From: VFMC01 sp050248155
GTDB lineage: Bacteria > Actinomycetota > Acidimicrobiia > Acidimicrobiales > Ilumatobacteraceae
DNA: 64,000 nt
Assembly: GCA_050248155.1 (NCBI GenBank)
Contig: JBFWSW010000021.1
Coordinates: forward strand, 3,780 to 67,779
Direction of reading: 5' to 3'
Shown: positions 16,434 through 25,212 of the stretch, in pieces
Layout of the letters: each line of letters opens with the position of its first letter
How positions within the stretch are numbered: the first letter of the stretch is position 1
Made by a program: the position numbers and the translations under genes
The notes under the pieces: generated by a model
Told to the model about the DNA's origin: nothing
The model's input: the letters and a program-made list of their open reading frames with translations, nothing else
Database searches by the model: none

Positions 16434-18200
16434 GTGATCACACGTACTTCGAGTCGACGGCTGCTGACCCTGAGCGTTCTCGCCGCCGTGGTCGGCGCCG
16501 GCGGTGGCGGCGCGGCGTGGGTGCTCGTGCGATTGATCAGGTTGATCACCAACGTCGCGCTGTTCCATCGGGTGTCGCTGCACGACCGCCCGATGACCGA
16601 GCTCGATCCGAACTGGTCGCTGTTCGCGGTCGCGATGGGGGGTGCGCTGGTGATCAGCCTGCTCGCCATGTGGGCGCCGATCATCCGCGGCCACGGGATC
16701 CCTGAGGCGATGGAAGCGGTGATGACCAAGCAGAGCCGCGTCGCACCGCGCACCGCGATCGCCAAGCCGCTGTCAGCCGCGATCGCGATCGGCACCGGTG
16801 CACCGTTCGGCGCGGAGGGCCCGATCATCGTCACGGGTGGCTCGATCGGCTCCCTGCTCGGCCAGGTGCTCCCCGTCTCTCCCTCGGAGCGCAAGATCCT
16901 GCTTGCCTCAGGAGCGGCCGCGGGCATGGCCGCGATCTTCGGCGCGCCGCTGGCAGCCGTGGTGCTGGCGATCGAGCTCCTGCTGTTCGAGTTCTCGGCG
17001 CGCGCGTTCGTCCCGCTTGTCGTGGCAACGTCGATCGCGGGTGGGATGCACTCCGCGCTCTTCAGCGACGGCCCGCTCTTCCGTGTCCCGGCTCACGAGT
17101 ACGCCGGTCTCGACGTGTTGCCCGCCTTCGCGTTGCTCGGCCTGGCCTGTGGTGTGCTCGCGATCGTCATCAGCCGCGGCCTGTTCCTCGTCGAGGATCT
17201 CTATCGGCGCCTTCCCGTCAGCGAGTTCTGGCATCCGGCCATCGGCGCCGTCGGCTTCGCGGCGATCGGTCTGTTCGTCCCTCGCGTCCTCGGTGTCGGA
17301 TACGACGTCATCGGCGACGCTCTCGACGCCAAGCTCGCGCTCGGGACCGCAGCGGTTCTTGCCGGCATGAAGCTCGTCGCGTGGTGGCTCGCTCTGGGCT
17401 CGGGCACCTCGGGTGGGACGCTCGCTCCGATCCTGCTCGTCAGCTCGTCGTTCGGGCTCGTCCTCGGCTCCGGTCTGAACCACGTGCTACCGGGCCCCGA
17501 CATCCCCCTCGGTGGATACGCGGTCGTGGCGATGGCTGCGACGTTCGGCGCGTCCACCCAGGCGACGTTCACGGCGATCGTGTTCGTGTTCGAGCTCACG
17601 CGCGACTACGACGTCGTGCTACCGCTGATGCTCGCGACGGTGATCGCCGACATCGTCTACAGCGCCGTCAACAGCGACAGCCTGATGACGGAGAAGCTGC
17701 GCCGGCGGGGCCTCCACGTCGGCAGGCACTACGGCGTCGACCCGTTCTCGACTGCACGGGTGGGTGACATCATGACGACCGCAGTCGTCAGCTTCCCGTC
17801 CACCGTGACCGTCGGCGAGGTGCGCCGGCGGTTCGTGGCAGGCGGCCACGGTGCATACCCGATCGTCGACGGTGACGTCCTCGTCGGGATCGTCGGCCGG
17901 GGGGACGTCCTCGGCAACGACGCACCCGAGGACGAGCCCGTCACCGCGCACGCCAGCCGGGATGTGGTCGTCGTCGGACCTGCCGATCGCGCGCAGACGG
18001 CCCTGCGATTGATGCTTGACGAATCGGTCGAGCACCTGCCGGTGGTTGCCGACGGGCGTCTGGTCGGCATCTGCACGCGGAGCGATCTGTTGAAGGTTCG
18101 CCGCCGGCAGCTCGATCTCGAGCGCCGGCAACCGGTGCCATGGACCGTCGCGTCGGTTCGCCGTGCGCGGCGCGACAGGGTGCCGACCGCAGACGGCTGA
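16434..18200 (+). CDS. ClC-type chloride channel/transporter with CBS domains
   Basis: A 588-residue membrane protein with about ten or more helices. The ClC motifs are present: GHGIPEAMEAV, GAPFGAEGPIIVTGG and SGGTLAPILL. A cytoplasmic C-terminal pair of CBS domains follows (VGDIMTTAVVSFPSTVTVGE, then DEPVTAHASRDVVVVGPADR), expected to bind adenine nucleotides. It moves chloride or another anion across the membrane. The gating glutamate is in GAEGP, where most ClC proteins have GREGP. GTG 16434 is chosen because TATTCT lies six bases upstream, which suggests a leaderless message. Confidence 0.9.
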   Translation: MITRTSSRRLLTLSVLAAVVGAGGGGAAWVLVRLIRLITNVALFHRVSLHDRPMTELDPNWSLFAVAMGGALVISLLAMWAPIIRGHGIPEAMEAVMTKQSRVAPRTAIAKPLSAAIAIGTGAPFGAEGPIIVTGGSIGSLLGQVLPVSPSERKILLASGAAAGMAAIFGAPLAAVVLAIELLLFEFSARAFVPLVVATSIAGGMHSALFSDGPLFRVPAHEYAGLDVLPAFALLGLACGVLAIVISRGLFLVEDLYRRLPVSEFWHPAIGAVGFAAIGLFVPRVLGVGYDVIGDALDAKLALGTAAVLAGMKLVAWWLALGSGTSGGTLAPILLVSSSFGLVLGSGLNHVLPGPDIPLGGYAVVAMAATFGASTQATFTAIVFVFELTRDYDVVLPLMLATVIADIVYSAVNSDSLMTEKLRRRGLHVGRHYGVDPFSTARVGDIMTTAVVSFPSTVTVGEVRRRFVAGGHGAYPIVDGDVLVGIVGRGDVLGNDAPEDEPVTAHASRDVVVVGPADRAQTALRLMLDESVEHLPVVADGRLVGICTRSDLLKVRRRQLDLERRQPVPWTVASVRRARRDRVPTADG

Positions 18201-18268
18201 GCGCGGGCCCGCGCGCAGCGGTGACCAAGGGCTCTTCTGCACGAGCACCTGGCGCCGTACGGTGAAGC

Positions 18269-19753
18269 GTGTCGAGGCGCGCCGCGCTGACGTCGATCCT
18301 GCTCGCGATCGCGCTCGTGTCGATCGGGATCTCGGGGACGGCCTCCGCACGAAGCAACGAACCCGAACAGGTCGAGCTGGTGATCTTCTACGGCGAGGGG
18401 TGCCCCCACTGCGCTCGTGAGCTCGCGTTCCTGGAGGAACTGCAGGCGCGGCAGCCGTTGCTGCAGGTTCGCGCCCACGAGGTCTGGTACGACGAGGAGA
18501 ACCGAGAGCTGTTCGTCTCGACGGCGGCTGCCTACGGTTCGGAGCCTCAGGCGGTGCCCACCACGTTCCTCGGCGAGTCGATGTGGGTCGGGTTCGACTC
18601 GACCGTGCAGCGGCAGATCGAGGATGCCGTTGCCGCGCTGGTCGCAGGCCGAGAGCCGGTCGTCGAGGAACGCACCGCAGTCGACGTCCCTTTGGTCGGG
18701 CAAGTCGACGTCGGTGACTCGTCGCTCGTGGCCGCGACGCTCCTGATCGGGTTCGTCGACGGCGTCAACCCTTGCTCCTTCTGGGTGCTGTCGATGCTGC
18801 TCGCCCTCGTGCTCCACAGCCGGTCGCGCACGCGGATCGTGCTCGTCGGCGCGGTGTTCCTGACGGTCACGTCAGCGCTCTACGGGCTGTACATGCTGGG
18901 CGCGTACAGCGCGCTCGACTACGCCGGCGAGCTCACCTGGATCCGGATCGCGGTCGCGGCGATCGCCGGCACCTTCGGCGTGCTGCACCTGAAGGAGTAC
19001 GTCACGCACCGGGGGCCATCGCTCACCGTGTCGGCCAAGCGCAAGCCCGGCATGTACCGCCGGATGCGTCGCCTCGCGCTCCCGGACCGATCGCTGCCGG
19101 CGGTGCTCGGTGGGACCGCGGCGCTCGCCGTCGGCGTGTCGCTCGCCGAGACGCCGTGCACTGCCGGGCTGCCGCTCATGTGGACGGACATGTTGTCGGC
19201 GCGTGACGTCTCTCGGGCCGCTGCCGTCGCGCTCTTCGCGCTGTACCTCGCGGCCTTCCTGCTCGACGAGCTCATCGTCTTCGGCGCGGCGGTGATCACC
19301 TTGCGATCGGCGAAGGTGCAGGAGCACCACGCCCGCGTCCTGCAGTTGATCAGCGGCATGCTGATGGTGGTCCTCGCCGGGACGATGCTCGTCGCTCCGC
19401 ACGCGCTCGACACCCTCACCGGCACGGCGATGGCGTTCGGTCTGGCCGCGCTCCTGGTTGTCGGAGCCATCGCGGTCGACAGCCTTCGTACGAGGCGTTC
19501 GAACGTCGCGACCGCCTCCGCTGGCCATGCTGTCAGTGCAGGACAGCCGCCGCGCCCTCGAGTGGGTGGTCGTGGGTCCGGAGCGGGATCTCGCGCAACC
19601 TCGTCGTCAAGGCCCACGCGATCAGCGCGAGCGGCAGGGCCATCAGGAACACGGGCGTCAGGGACTCGGCGAACGCGTGGTCGAAGAGCCGGCGGTCCGA
19701 GGAGGACAGCCGGTCGAGCGAGGCCACGTCGAACGCGGAGGCGGACGAGGTGA
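18269..19753 (+). CDS. Thioredoxin-like/CcdA fusion membrane protein with overlapping C-terminus
   Basis: A signal peptide (ISGTASA) is followed by a thioredoxin-like domain with the redox motif GCPHCA. A linker and a CcdA/DsbD-type membrane domain follow, with the two conserved cysteine sites VNPCSF and ETPCTAG. It should carry electrons across the membrane to periplasmic disulfides or cytochrome c maturation. About 420 residues make up the conserved protein. The last 75 or so are Arg/Gly/Thr-rich and lie antisense to the MFS gene for 221 bases, probably only because no stop occurs earlier in that frame. GTG 18269 follows TACGGT by five bases. Confidence 0.82.
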   Translation: MSRRAALTSILLAIALVSIGISGTASARSNEPEQVELVIFYGEGCPHCARELAFLEELQARQPLLQVRAHEVWYDEENRELFVSTAAAYGSEPQAVPTTFLGESMWVGFDSTVQRQIEDAVAALVAGREPVVEERTAVDVPLVGQVDVGDSSLVAATLLIGFVDGVNPCSFWVLSMLLALVLHSRSRTRIVLVGAVFLTVTSALYGLYMLGAYSALDYAGELTWIRIAVAAIAGTFGVLHLKEYVTHRGPSLTVSAKRKPGMYRRMRRLALPDRSLPAVLGGTAALAVGVSLAETPCTAGLPLMWTDMLSARDVSRAAAVALFALYLAAFLLDELIVFGAAVITLRSAKVQEHHARVLQLISGMLMVVLAGTMLVAPHALDTLTGTAMAFGLAALLVVGAIAVDSLRTRRSNVATASAGHAVSAGQPPRPRVGGRGSGAGSRATSSSRPTRSARAAGPSGTRASGTRRTRGRRAGGPRRTAGRARPRRTRRRTR

Positions 19754-21074
19754 CGTCCAAGGACAGTTCGCTCAGTCGGGAGGTGAGCCGGGCGGTGAAG
19801 ACGGCACCGAACGCCGCGACGCCGATCGAGCCGCCGAGCGACCGGAAGAAGTTGGCAGACGACGTCCCCGTGCCGATGTGCTCGCGTTCGACGGAGTTCT
19901 GGATGGCAAGGACCAAGGTCGACAGCGTGAGGCCGATGCCGATGCCGAGGAGCACCATGAACCCCATGGCAGCTCCTCGCGGTGTCCGTTCGTCCATCAA
20001 CCCCAGCAGCACGAGTGAGACGCTGACGATCGCCGTCCCGGTCACGGGAAACACCTTGTAGCGGCCGGTGCGAGTGATGAGCCGTCCCGAGGTGACCGAC
20101 GCGGTCAGCAGCCCCGCCATCAGCGGGAGGATGAGCAATCCCGAGTCGGTCGCCGAACTGCCGCCCACGACCTGCAGGAACATGGGCAGGAAGCTGATCG
20201 CTCCGTACAGCGCGATGCCCAGGATGAACGAGACAGCGACGCTGATGTTGAACGTTGCCGACCGGAACAGCGACGCCGGGAGCATCGGCTCGGTCGCGCG
20301 CCGCTCGACGATCACGAGCGCACCGAACAAGAGCACCGACGCGATGATCAACCCGACGATCGTGGGGGAGCCCCACGCGAACTGCTGCCCGCCGAACGTC
20401 GTGAACAGGATCACGCAGGTCGCGGCTGCCGTCAGGACGGCGGCGCCTGCGTAGTCGATCGAGGCGCGCCCCGGCCGGCGGTGGGCCTCCGGGAGGACGG
20501 CCGAGGTGACGACCAGCGCGGCGATGCCGAACGGGACGTTGACGTAGAAGACCCATCTCCACGAGAGCGAATCGGTGAGGAACCCGCCGAGGAGCGGTCC
20601 GAAGACGCTCGCCGCGCCGAACACCGCACCGAAGTACCCCTGGTAGCGGCCGCGGTCGCGTGGCGACACGACGTCGGCGATGATCGCCTGGGCGAGCACC
20701 ATCAACCCGCCACCGCCGAGCCCTTGCACCGCGCGGAAGGCGATCAGCTGGACCATCGACTGCGCCAGCCCGCACGCGATGCTGCCGGCGAGGAACACGA
20801 CGATCGTGAACTGGAACAGGTGCTTGCGCCCGTAGAGGTCGCCGAGCTTGCCGTACACGGGCGTCGACACCGTGGCGGCCAGGAGGTACGCGGTGACGAC
20901 CCAGGACAGGTGATCGAGGCCGCCGAGATCGGAGGTGATCGTCGGCAGCGCCGTCGCCACGATGGTCTGGTCGAGGGCGGCGAGCGTCATGCCGAGCATG
21001 AGCCCGCTGAAGATCACCATCAACTGCTTGTGAGGGAGCGTGATGCCCTGATCGACTCGGGTGGCGGTGGCCAT
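19533..21074 (-). CDS. MFS drug efflux transporter, DHA2 (EmrB/QacA) family
   Basis: A 513-residue, 14-helix transporter. It shows LAALDQTIVATALPTI (motif D1), GKLGDLYGRK (motif A) and RAVQGLGGGGLMVLAQAI (motif B/C), typical of EmrB/QacA proton antiporters. It exports lipophilic or cationic compounds. ATG 21074 overlaps the TetR stop (ATGA), making a regulator-pump operon. Its 3' end runs 221 bases into the convergent thioredoxin-CcdA gene. Confidence 0.92.
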   Translation of the reverse strand: MATATRVDQGITLPHKQLMVIFSGLMLGMTLAALDQTIVATALPTITSDLGGLDHLSWVVTAYLLAATVSTPVYGKLGDLYGRKHLFQFTIVVFLAGSIACGLAQSMVQLIAFRAVQGLGGGGLMVLAQAIIADVVSPRDRGRYQGYFGAVFGAASVFGPLLGGFLTDSLSWRWVFYVNVPFGIAALVVTSAVLPEAHRRPGRASIDYAGAAVLTAAATCVILFTTFGGQQFAWGSPTIVGLIIASVLLFGALVIVERRATEPMLPASLFRSATFNISVAVSFILGIALYGAISFLPMFLQVVGGSSATDSGLLILPLMAGLLTASVTSGRLITRTGRYKVFPVTGTAIVSVSLVLLGLMDERTPRGAAMGFMVLLGIGIGLTLSTLVLAIQNSVEREHIGTGTSSANFFRSLGGSIGVAAFGAVFTARLTSRLSELSLDVTSSASAFDVASLDRLSSSDRRLFDHAFAESLTPVFLMALPLALIAWALTTRLREIPLRTHDHPLEGAAAVLH

Positions 21075-21685
21075 CAGCGCCCGCCTCGTGGTTGCGCGAG
21101 CCCGGTGCGGACGAGCTCGAAGGTTGCGTCGATGTGTTGTGTGAGCGAGCCCTGCTGACCGTTGTTCCACCACCACGAGAGAGTGGAGCGGAAGGCGCCC
21201 AACCAAGCGGCGACGACCACGGTGGGGTACGGATCGCGGCGAGGATCGCGCTGCAGCCGCTCGGACATCGCGATCACGAGAGCGTCCTCGACGGCCTGAA
21301 CTGCTGCGAGATGACGCGGGATCAGGCTCGAGAAGCGTTGGACGAGGTCGAGGCGCGCGATCATCCGCCCAGCTGCTGCAGCGAGATCTTCGTCGCTGCC
21401 CATCAGGGCGTTGCGCAACGCCGTCAACGGCGACTCGCGCGCCGGGCGGTCGAGCAGTCGCCGGCCGAGGTCGCGGATCGCGTCCTCGTCGACGCCGATG
21501 ATCGCCGCCTCCTTGCTGTCGAAGTAGTTGAAGACCGTCCGAGGCGACGTGTTCGCAGCGTGGGCGATGTCGTCGATCGTGAAGCCGTCCACGCCGTGCG
21601 CTCTGGCGAGTGCACGGGCGGCGTCGCCGATCGCTTGTCGGGTCTCCTGGCGCTTTCGCTCTCGCAGGGGGGTGGTCGAGCTCAT
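21074..21685 (-). CDS. TetR family transcriptional regulator
   Basis: A 203-residue repressor. The N-terminal helix-turn-helix is GFTIDDIAHAANTSPRTVFNYFDSKEAAI, a canonical TetR signature. The C-terminal helical domain would bind the inducer, probably a pump substrate. It is co-transcribed with the MFS gene. A 15-bp palindrome overlaps its -35 region, so self-repression is likely. Confidence 0.92.
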   Translation of the reverse strand: MSSTTPLRERKRQETRQAIGDAARALARAHGVDGFTIDDIAHAANTSPRTVFNYFDSKEAAIIGVDEDAIRDLGRRLLDRPARESPLTALRNALMGSDEDLAAAAGRMIARLDLVQRFSSLIPRHLAAVQAVEDALVIAMSERLQRDPRRDPYPTVVVAAWLGAFRSTLSWWWNNGQQGSLTQHIDATFELVRTGLAQPRGGR

Positions 21686-21694
21686 CGTCTGTGC

Positions 21695-21723
21695 ACTCTA
21701 CGCAAACTTGCACGTCGTGCAAA
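21695..21723 (-). promoter_or_regulatory. TetR/MFS promoter with palindromic operator
   Basis: On the minus strand, TTTGCA (-35, 21723-21718) and TAGAGT (-10, 21700-21695) are 17 bases apart. TTGCACG-A-CGTGCAA, a perfect 15-bp palindrome (21708-21722), covers the -35 and half the spacer. A TetR dimer there would block polymerase. Confidence 0.65.
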
Positions 21724-21773
21724 TTCTTGGGCGGGCAACCCGCCGAGCGAGTTCATCGCGACGCGCCACAGTC

Positions 21774-21789
21774 GAAACACTCACGAAAC
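21774..21789 (+). promoter_or_regulatory. GlnR-like half-site pair before amt
   Basis: GAAAC-N6-GAAAC (21774-21778 and 21785-21789) lies about 50 bases upstream of the ammonium transporter start. The actinobacterial GlnR box is GTnAC-N6-GAAAC, so only one half fits well. Plausible given the target, not proven. Confidence 0.35.
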
Positions 21790-21837
21790 AAACCGACGTC
21801 ATTCTGTCGGCCGTTCGACCGACGAATGGAGCTGTGA

Positions 21838-23034
21838 ATGGATGCCGGAAGTCTGGCGTGGGTGCTCGTCTCGGCAGCCCTCGTGTTGTTCATGACACCC
21901 GGGTTGGCGTTCTTCTACGGAGGCATGGACCGAGGCCGCAACGTCCTCAACATGCTGATGATGAACTTCTACTGCGTGCTCGTCATCCCCGTGCTCTGGA
22001 TGGTGGTCGGCTTCTCGTTGGCCCAGGGGTCGAACCAGTGGCTGGGCAACTTCGACCACGTCTTCTTGAAGGACATCTCGATCGTCGATGACAACGGCGG
22101 CCTGCTGGCCACGATCGCCTTCCTCGGGATGTTCGCGGCGATCACGCCGGCACTCATCTCCGGGGCCGTCGCCGACCGCATGAAGTTCTCGGCGTGGGCG
22201 ATCTTCGTGCCCCTGTGGTCGCTCCTCGTCTACGTCCCGATCTTCAAGTGGGTCTATGGCGGATGGCTGGGTGACCGTGGCTCGCTCGACTTCGCCGGTG
22301 GCACCGCGATCCACGTGAACGCGGGCATCGCCTCGCTGGCCGCCGTCCTCGTGCTCGGCCGCCGCAAGGGTTGGCCGGCAGAAGGTCATCCGCCCCACTC
22401 GATGCCGCTCGTCATGATCGGCACTGGGATCCTGTGGTTCGGCTGGTTCGGGTTCAACGCCGGATCGGCGCTCGCCGCGAACGGCCAGGCAGCTCAGGCC
22501 TTCATGAACACCTTCCTCGCCGCTGCCGCCGCAGGGCTCGTCTGGGTGCTCGTCGAGTGGATCCGCGACGGGCATCCCACGAACCTCGGCGCCGCCTCGG
22601 GAATCGTCGCCGGTCTGGTGGCCATCACGCCGGCCGCCGGCTACGTCTCGGGCGTCGGTCCGCTGGCGATCGGTGGCGTGGCGGGACTCGTGTGCTGCTA
22701 CGCGGTCAAGGTGAAGAACAAGTTCCTGTACGACGACGCCCTCGACGTCGTCGGCGTGCACTTCGTGGGCGGTCTCGTCGGGTCGCTGCTGATCGGGTTC
22801 TTCGCCAACCCCGACTTCTTCGGGGGAACCTTCGAAGAGGGCATCTTCTACGGTGGGGGCGCCGGGCTGCTCGGTGAGCAGGCGCTGGCCAACATCGCCG
22901 CGATCGTGTGGTCGTTCATCGTCACGTACGCGATCATGCGGGTGCTGAAGGTCACGGTCGGTGTCCGCGTCAGTGACCAGGTCGAGGCCGACGGGCTCGA
23001 CTTCGCCCAGCACGCCGAGACCGCGTACCACTGA
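21838..23034 (+). CDS. amt: Ammonium transporter Amt
   Basis: A 398-residue Amt/Mep/Rh protein with 11 expected helices. It has AFFYGGMDRGRNVLNMLMM near the N-terminus, DFAGGTAIHVNAG (the conserved twin-His region) and DDALDVVGVHFVGGLVG with the second His. It imports ammonium through a hydrophobic pore. glnB follows 33 bases downstream, the classic pair in which the PII protein plugs Amt. GGAGC precedes ATG 21838. Confidence 0.93.
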   Translation: MDAGSLAWVLVSAALVLFMTPGLAFFYGGMDRGRNVLNMLMMNFYCVLVIPVLWMVVGFSLAQGSNQWLGNFDHVFLKDISIVDDNGGLLATIAFLGMFAAITPALISGAVADRMKFSAWAIFVPLWSLLVYVPIFKWVYGGWLGDRGSLDFAGGTAIHVNAGIASLAAVLVLGRRKGWPAEGHPPHSMPLVMIGTGILWFGWFGFNAGSALAANGQAAQAFMNTFLAAAAAGLVWVLVEWIRDGHPTNLGAASGIVAGLVAITPAAGYVSGVGPLAIGGVAGLVCCYAVKVKNKFLYDDALDVVGVHFVGGLVGSLLIGFFANPDFFGGTFEEGIFYGGGAGLLGEQALANIAAIVWSFIVTYAIMRVLKVTVGVRVSDQVEADGLDFAQHAETAYH

Positions 23035-23067
23035 CCGCTACGTCCGAACCGACCCCGGGAGCTCGAC

Positions 23068-23406
23068 ATGAAACTCATCACCGCCATCATCAAGCCGTTC
23101 AAGCTCGACGACGTGAAGTCGGCCCTGACATCGGTCGGTGTGCACGGCATGACCGTGTCGGAGGTTCGCGGCTTCGGCCGGCAGGGCGGCCACACCGAGA
23201 CCTACCGCGGCACCGAGTACAAGCTCGAGTTCGTTCCCAAGGCGATGGTCGAGGTCGTCGTCGCCGACGATGCCGTGACACGCGTGGTCGACGCCATCGT
23301 CGACGCGGCGGCGACCGGGAAGATCGGTGACGGGAAGGTGTGGGTCACGACGGTCGACGAGATCGTCCGCATCCGCACCGGCGAACGAGGTGTCGAAGCG
23401 GTCTGA
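23068..23406 (+). CDS. glnB: PII nitrogen regulatory protein
   Basis: A 112-residue PII protein starting MKLITAIIKPFKLDDVKSAL. The T loop carries Tyr51 (YRGTEY), the site of uridylylation or, in actinobacteria, adenylylation. The ATP-binding C-terminal part is GKIGDGKVWV. It senses 2-oxoglutarate and ATP/ADP and regulates Amt. It could equally be named glnK because of the amt linkage. Confidence 0.93.
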   Translation: MKLITAIIKPFKLDDVKSALTSVGVHGMTVSEVRGFGRQGGHTETYRGTEYKLEFVPKAMVEVVVADDAVTRVVDAIVDAAATGKIGDGKVWVTTVDEIVRIRTGERGVEAV

Positions 23407-23421
23407 TCGGGCCGACGGAGC

Positions 23422-23943
23422 TCAGGCTGCGACACCTCGTTCGAGGACGAATCCCGAACGGCGCACCGACCGCACCACCAGCATCGCTCCCTGCAGCCGG
23501 CGGCGGAGCCGCGACATGGCGGCGTGAACCGCATCACGTGACGGGGCGGCGCCACCCCATGCGGCCTGCTCCAGTGCGTCGATGGGCACCACCGCGCCGC
23601 GCGCGTCGAGCAGCACACCGAGGATGCTCGCCTCGATGCGGGTGAGGGGCACGGTGACCGAGCCGCGATGCAGGATCCGGTGCCGGTCGATGAACGGCTC
23701 GTCCCGGTCGAGCGCAGCGACGCTGCGGCTCAGCCGTTCGGCCCGCACGCGCACGTCGGCCTGGCTGGCCGGGGCACGCATCCAGTCCTCGTCGACGCCG
23801 AGGTCGGACGGTGGCGCGTCGTCGGGACCGAGCAGCAGCAGGCGGGGCACGCCGGCGCGGGCCAACGCGACGCGATGCCGCTGTCCGGTGGGCCACGGAA
23901 CGATCTCGACGTGCCACTCATCGGCGTGCTCCGGACGAGCCAT
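23422..23943 (-). CDS. Winged-helix DNA-binding protein with a degenerate N-terminal domain
   Basis: A 173-residue protein. The C-terminal 75 residues form an OmpR/PhoB-type winged helix (LTRIEASILGVLLDARGAVV, then AVHAAMSRLRRRL, VRSVRRSGFVLE). The N-terminal part (RLLLLGPDDAPPSDLGVDED) has the size of a truncated receiver but no clear phosphoacceptor aspartate pocket. It may act without phosphorylation. It converges on glnB with 15 bases between stops, and TACCAT lies eight bases before ATG 23943, so the message may be leaderless. Its target is unknown; nitrogen control is only a neighbourhood guess. Confidence 0.75.
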   Translation of the reverse strand: MARPEHADEWHVEIVPWPTGQRHRVALARAGVPRLLLLGPDDAPPSDLGVDEDWMRAPASQADVRVRAERLSRSVAALDRDEPFIDRHRILHRGSVTVPLTRIEASILGVLLDARGAVVPIDALEQAAWGGAAPSRDAVHAAMSRLRRRLQGAMLVVRSVRRSGFVLERGVAA

Positions 23944-24041
23944 CGGCGTCGATGGTACGACTGCCGTTTTGCCACGATGTTTCGCTGCGGTGAACGGCGC
24001 GTGCGGCGGGTCTGGCAGGACGTCTGCGTAGGCTCGTCGTC

Positions 24042-24380
24042 GTGGATCGCTTCCAGTACCTCGGGCTGATGCTCGCCTGCGTGGTCCTGACGTTGCCGCT
24101 CGAGTTCGTCCTCGGCGCGCGCGTGTGGCGGCAGCCGGCGCGCACGGTGAAGGCCATCGCGCCGATGTACGTCGCGTTCGTCGGCTGGGATCTGTGGGCG
24201 ACCCACCGGGGTACATGGGGCTTCGACGACCGGTACACCATCGGCGTTCGGCTCCCGGGAGGAATGGTCATCGAAGAGCTCGTCTTCTTCGCCGTCGTGC
24301 CGATCTGCGGGCTGCTCACGCTCGAAGCCGTTCGCGCCATCCATGCTCGGCACCGGTTGGGCACGGACGAGGTGCGATGA
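24042..24380 (+). CDS. crtYc: Lycopene cyclase domain protein, subunit c
   Basis: A 112-residue protein with three hydrophobic helices and the lycopene cyclase domain pattern: YLGLMLACVVLTLPLEFVLGARVW, VGWDLWATHRGTWGF and LPGGMVIEELVFFAVVP, with the conserved Glu-Glu pair. In actinobacteria two such small proteins form a heterodimeric cyclase that closes the ends of lycopene (or related C50 compounds). TAGGCT lies seven bases before GTG 24042, suggesting a leaderless message that begins the crtYc-crtYd-crtZ operon. Confidence 0.88.
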   Translation: MDRFQYLGLMLACVVLTLPLEFVLGARVWRQPARTVKAIAPMYVAFVGWDLWATHRGTWGFDDRYTIGVRLPGGMVIEELVFFAVVPICGLLTLEAVRAIHARHRLGTDEVR

Positions 24381-24709
24381 TGCGCGTCTACCCGTCCATG
24401 GCCGTCGCTGCCGCTGTCATCGTGCTGCTGCTCGAGCTGGTGGTGCTGCGAACGGGTCTGCTGCGGCGCCGCAGCTACTGGATCTCGATGATGATCGTGT
24501 TCGCGTTCATGGTGCCGGTCGACGGATGGCTGACCAAGCTGTCGGCACCGATCGTGATCTACGACCCTCGCGACGTCAGCGGGTGGCGGCCGGTGTGGGA
24601 CATCCTGGGTGAGGAGTTCGCCTACGCCTTCGCGATGGTGACACTGGTGATGATCTGCTGGGAACGGGCCGGGGCGAGCGCCCCTACACGGGAAGAGGTC
24701 GAGCGATGA
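24377..24709 (+). CDS. crtYd: Lycopene cyclase domain protein, subunit d
   Basis: A 110-residue partner subunit with membrane helices, VFAFMVPVDGWLTKLSAPIV, then IYDPRDVSGWRPVWDILGEEFAYAFAMV, again with a conserved Glu-Glu pair. It overlaps the crtYc stop (ATGA) and the crtZ start, so the three genes are tightly coupled. Beta- versus epsilon-ring specificity cannot be judged by eye. Confidence 0.87.
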   Translation: MMRVYPSMAVAAAVIVLLLELVVLRTGLLRRRSYWISMMIVFAFMVPVDGWLTKLSAPIVIYDPRDVSGWRPVWDILGEEFAYAFAMVTLVMICWERAGASAPTREEVER

Positions 24710-25206
24710 TCGCCGCGATTGCGTTCGTCGTGTCGTTCGTCGCGATGGAAGGCGTCAGCTACGCCGCGCATCGTTGGCTGATGCACGGCACGGGGATGGT
24801 GTGGCACGCGAGCCACCACGCTCCGCCGCGGGGGCGCTTCGAGCGCAACGACCTGTTCCCTGTGTGCTTCTCGGTGCTCGGCATCGCGCTGTTCGCTGTG
24901 GCGAGCGCAGGGCTCGCGCCGGGTTGGGTGTGGTGGTCCGCTGCGGGCATCACGGCGTACGGCGTGGCCTACCTGACGGTGCACGAGATCGTCATCCATC
25001 GCCGCGTGCGGGTCCGGCTCCGGGAGGGTCGATACCTGCGGTGGCTGCGCGACTCGCATCACGCCCATCACGTCGACGGCGGCGAGCCGTTCGGGATGCT
25101 GTTGCCGCTGATGTCACGGCGAGATCGTGCGCGCGTGCCCCGGCGTGGCTCGTCCGAGCGCCACGACGCGCTCACACGGACGGGCAGCGGTCGGACGGGG
25201 AGCTGA
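24706..25206 (+). CDS. crtZ: Beta-carotene hydroxylase, fatty acid hydroxylase superfamily
   Basis: A 166-residue membrane di-iron hydroxylase. The histidine clusters are HRWLMH, HASHH, HEIVIH and HHAHH, the CrtZ arrangement. It adds 3-hydroxyls to beta-rings, giving zeaxanthin-type products. It overlaps crtYd (ATGA). The last 30 residues are basic and low in complexity. It ends six bases from the convergent crtB stop. Confidence 0.88.
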   Translation: MIAAIAFVVSFVAMEGVSYAAHRWLMHGTGMVWHASHHAPPRGRFERNDLFPVCFSVLGIALFAVASAGLAPGWVWWSAAGITAYGVAYLTVHEIVIHRRVRVRLREGRYLRWLRDSHHAHHVDGGEPFGMLLPLMSRRDRARVPRRGSSERHDALTRTGSGRTGS

Positions 25207-25212
25207 ATCGGC

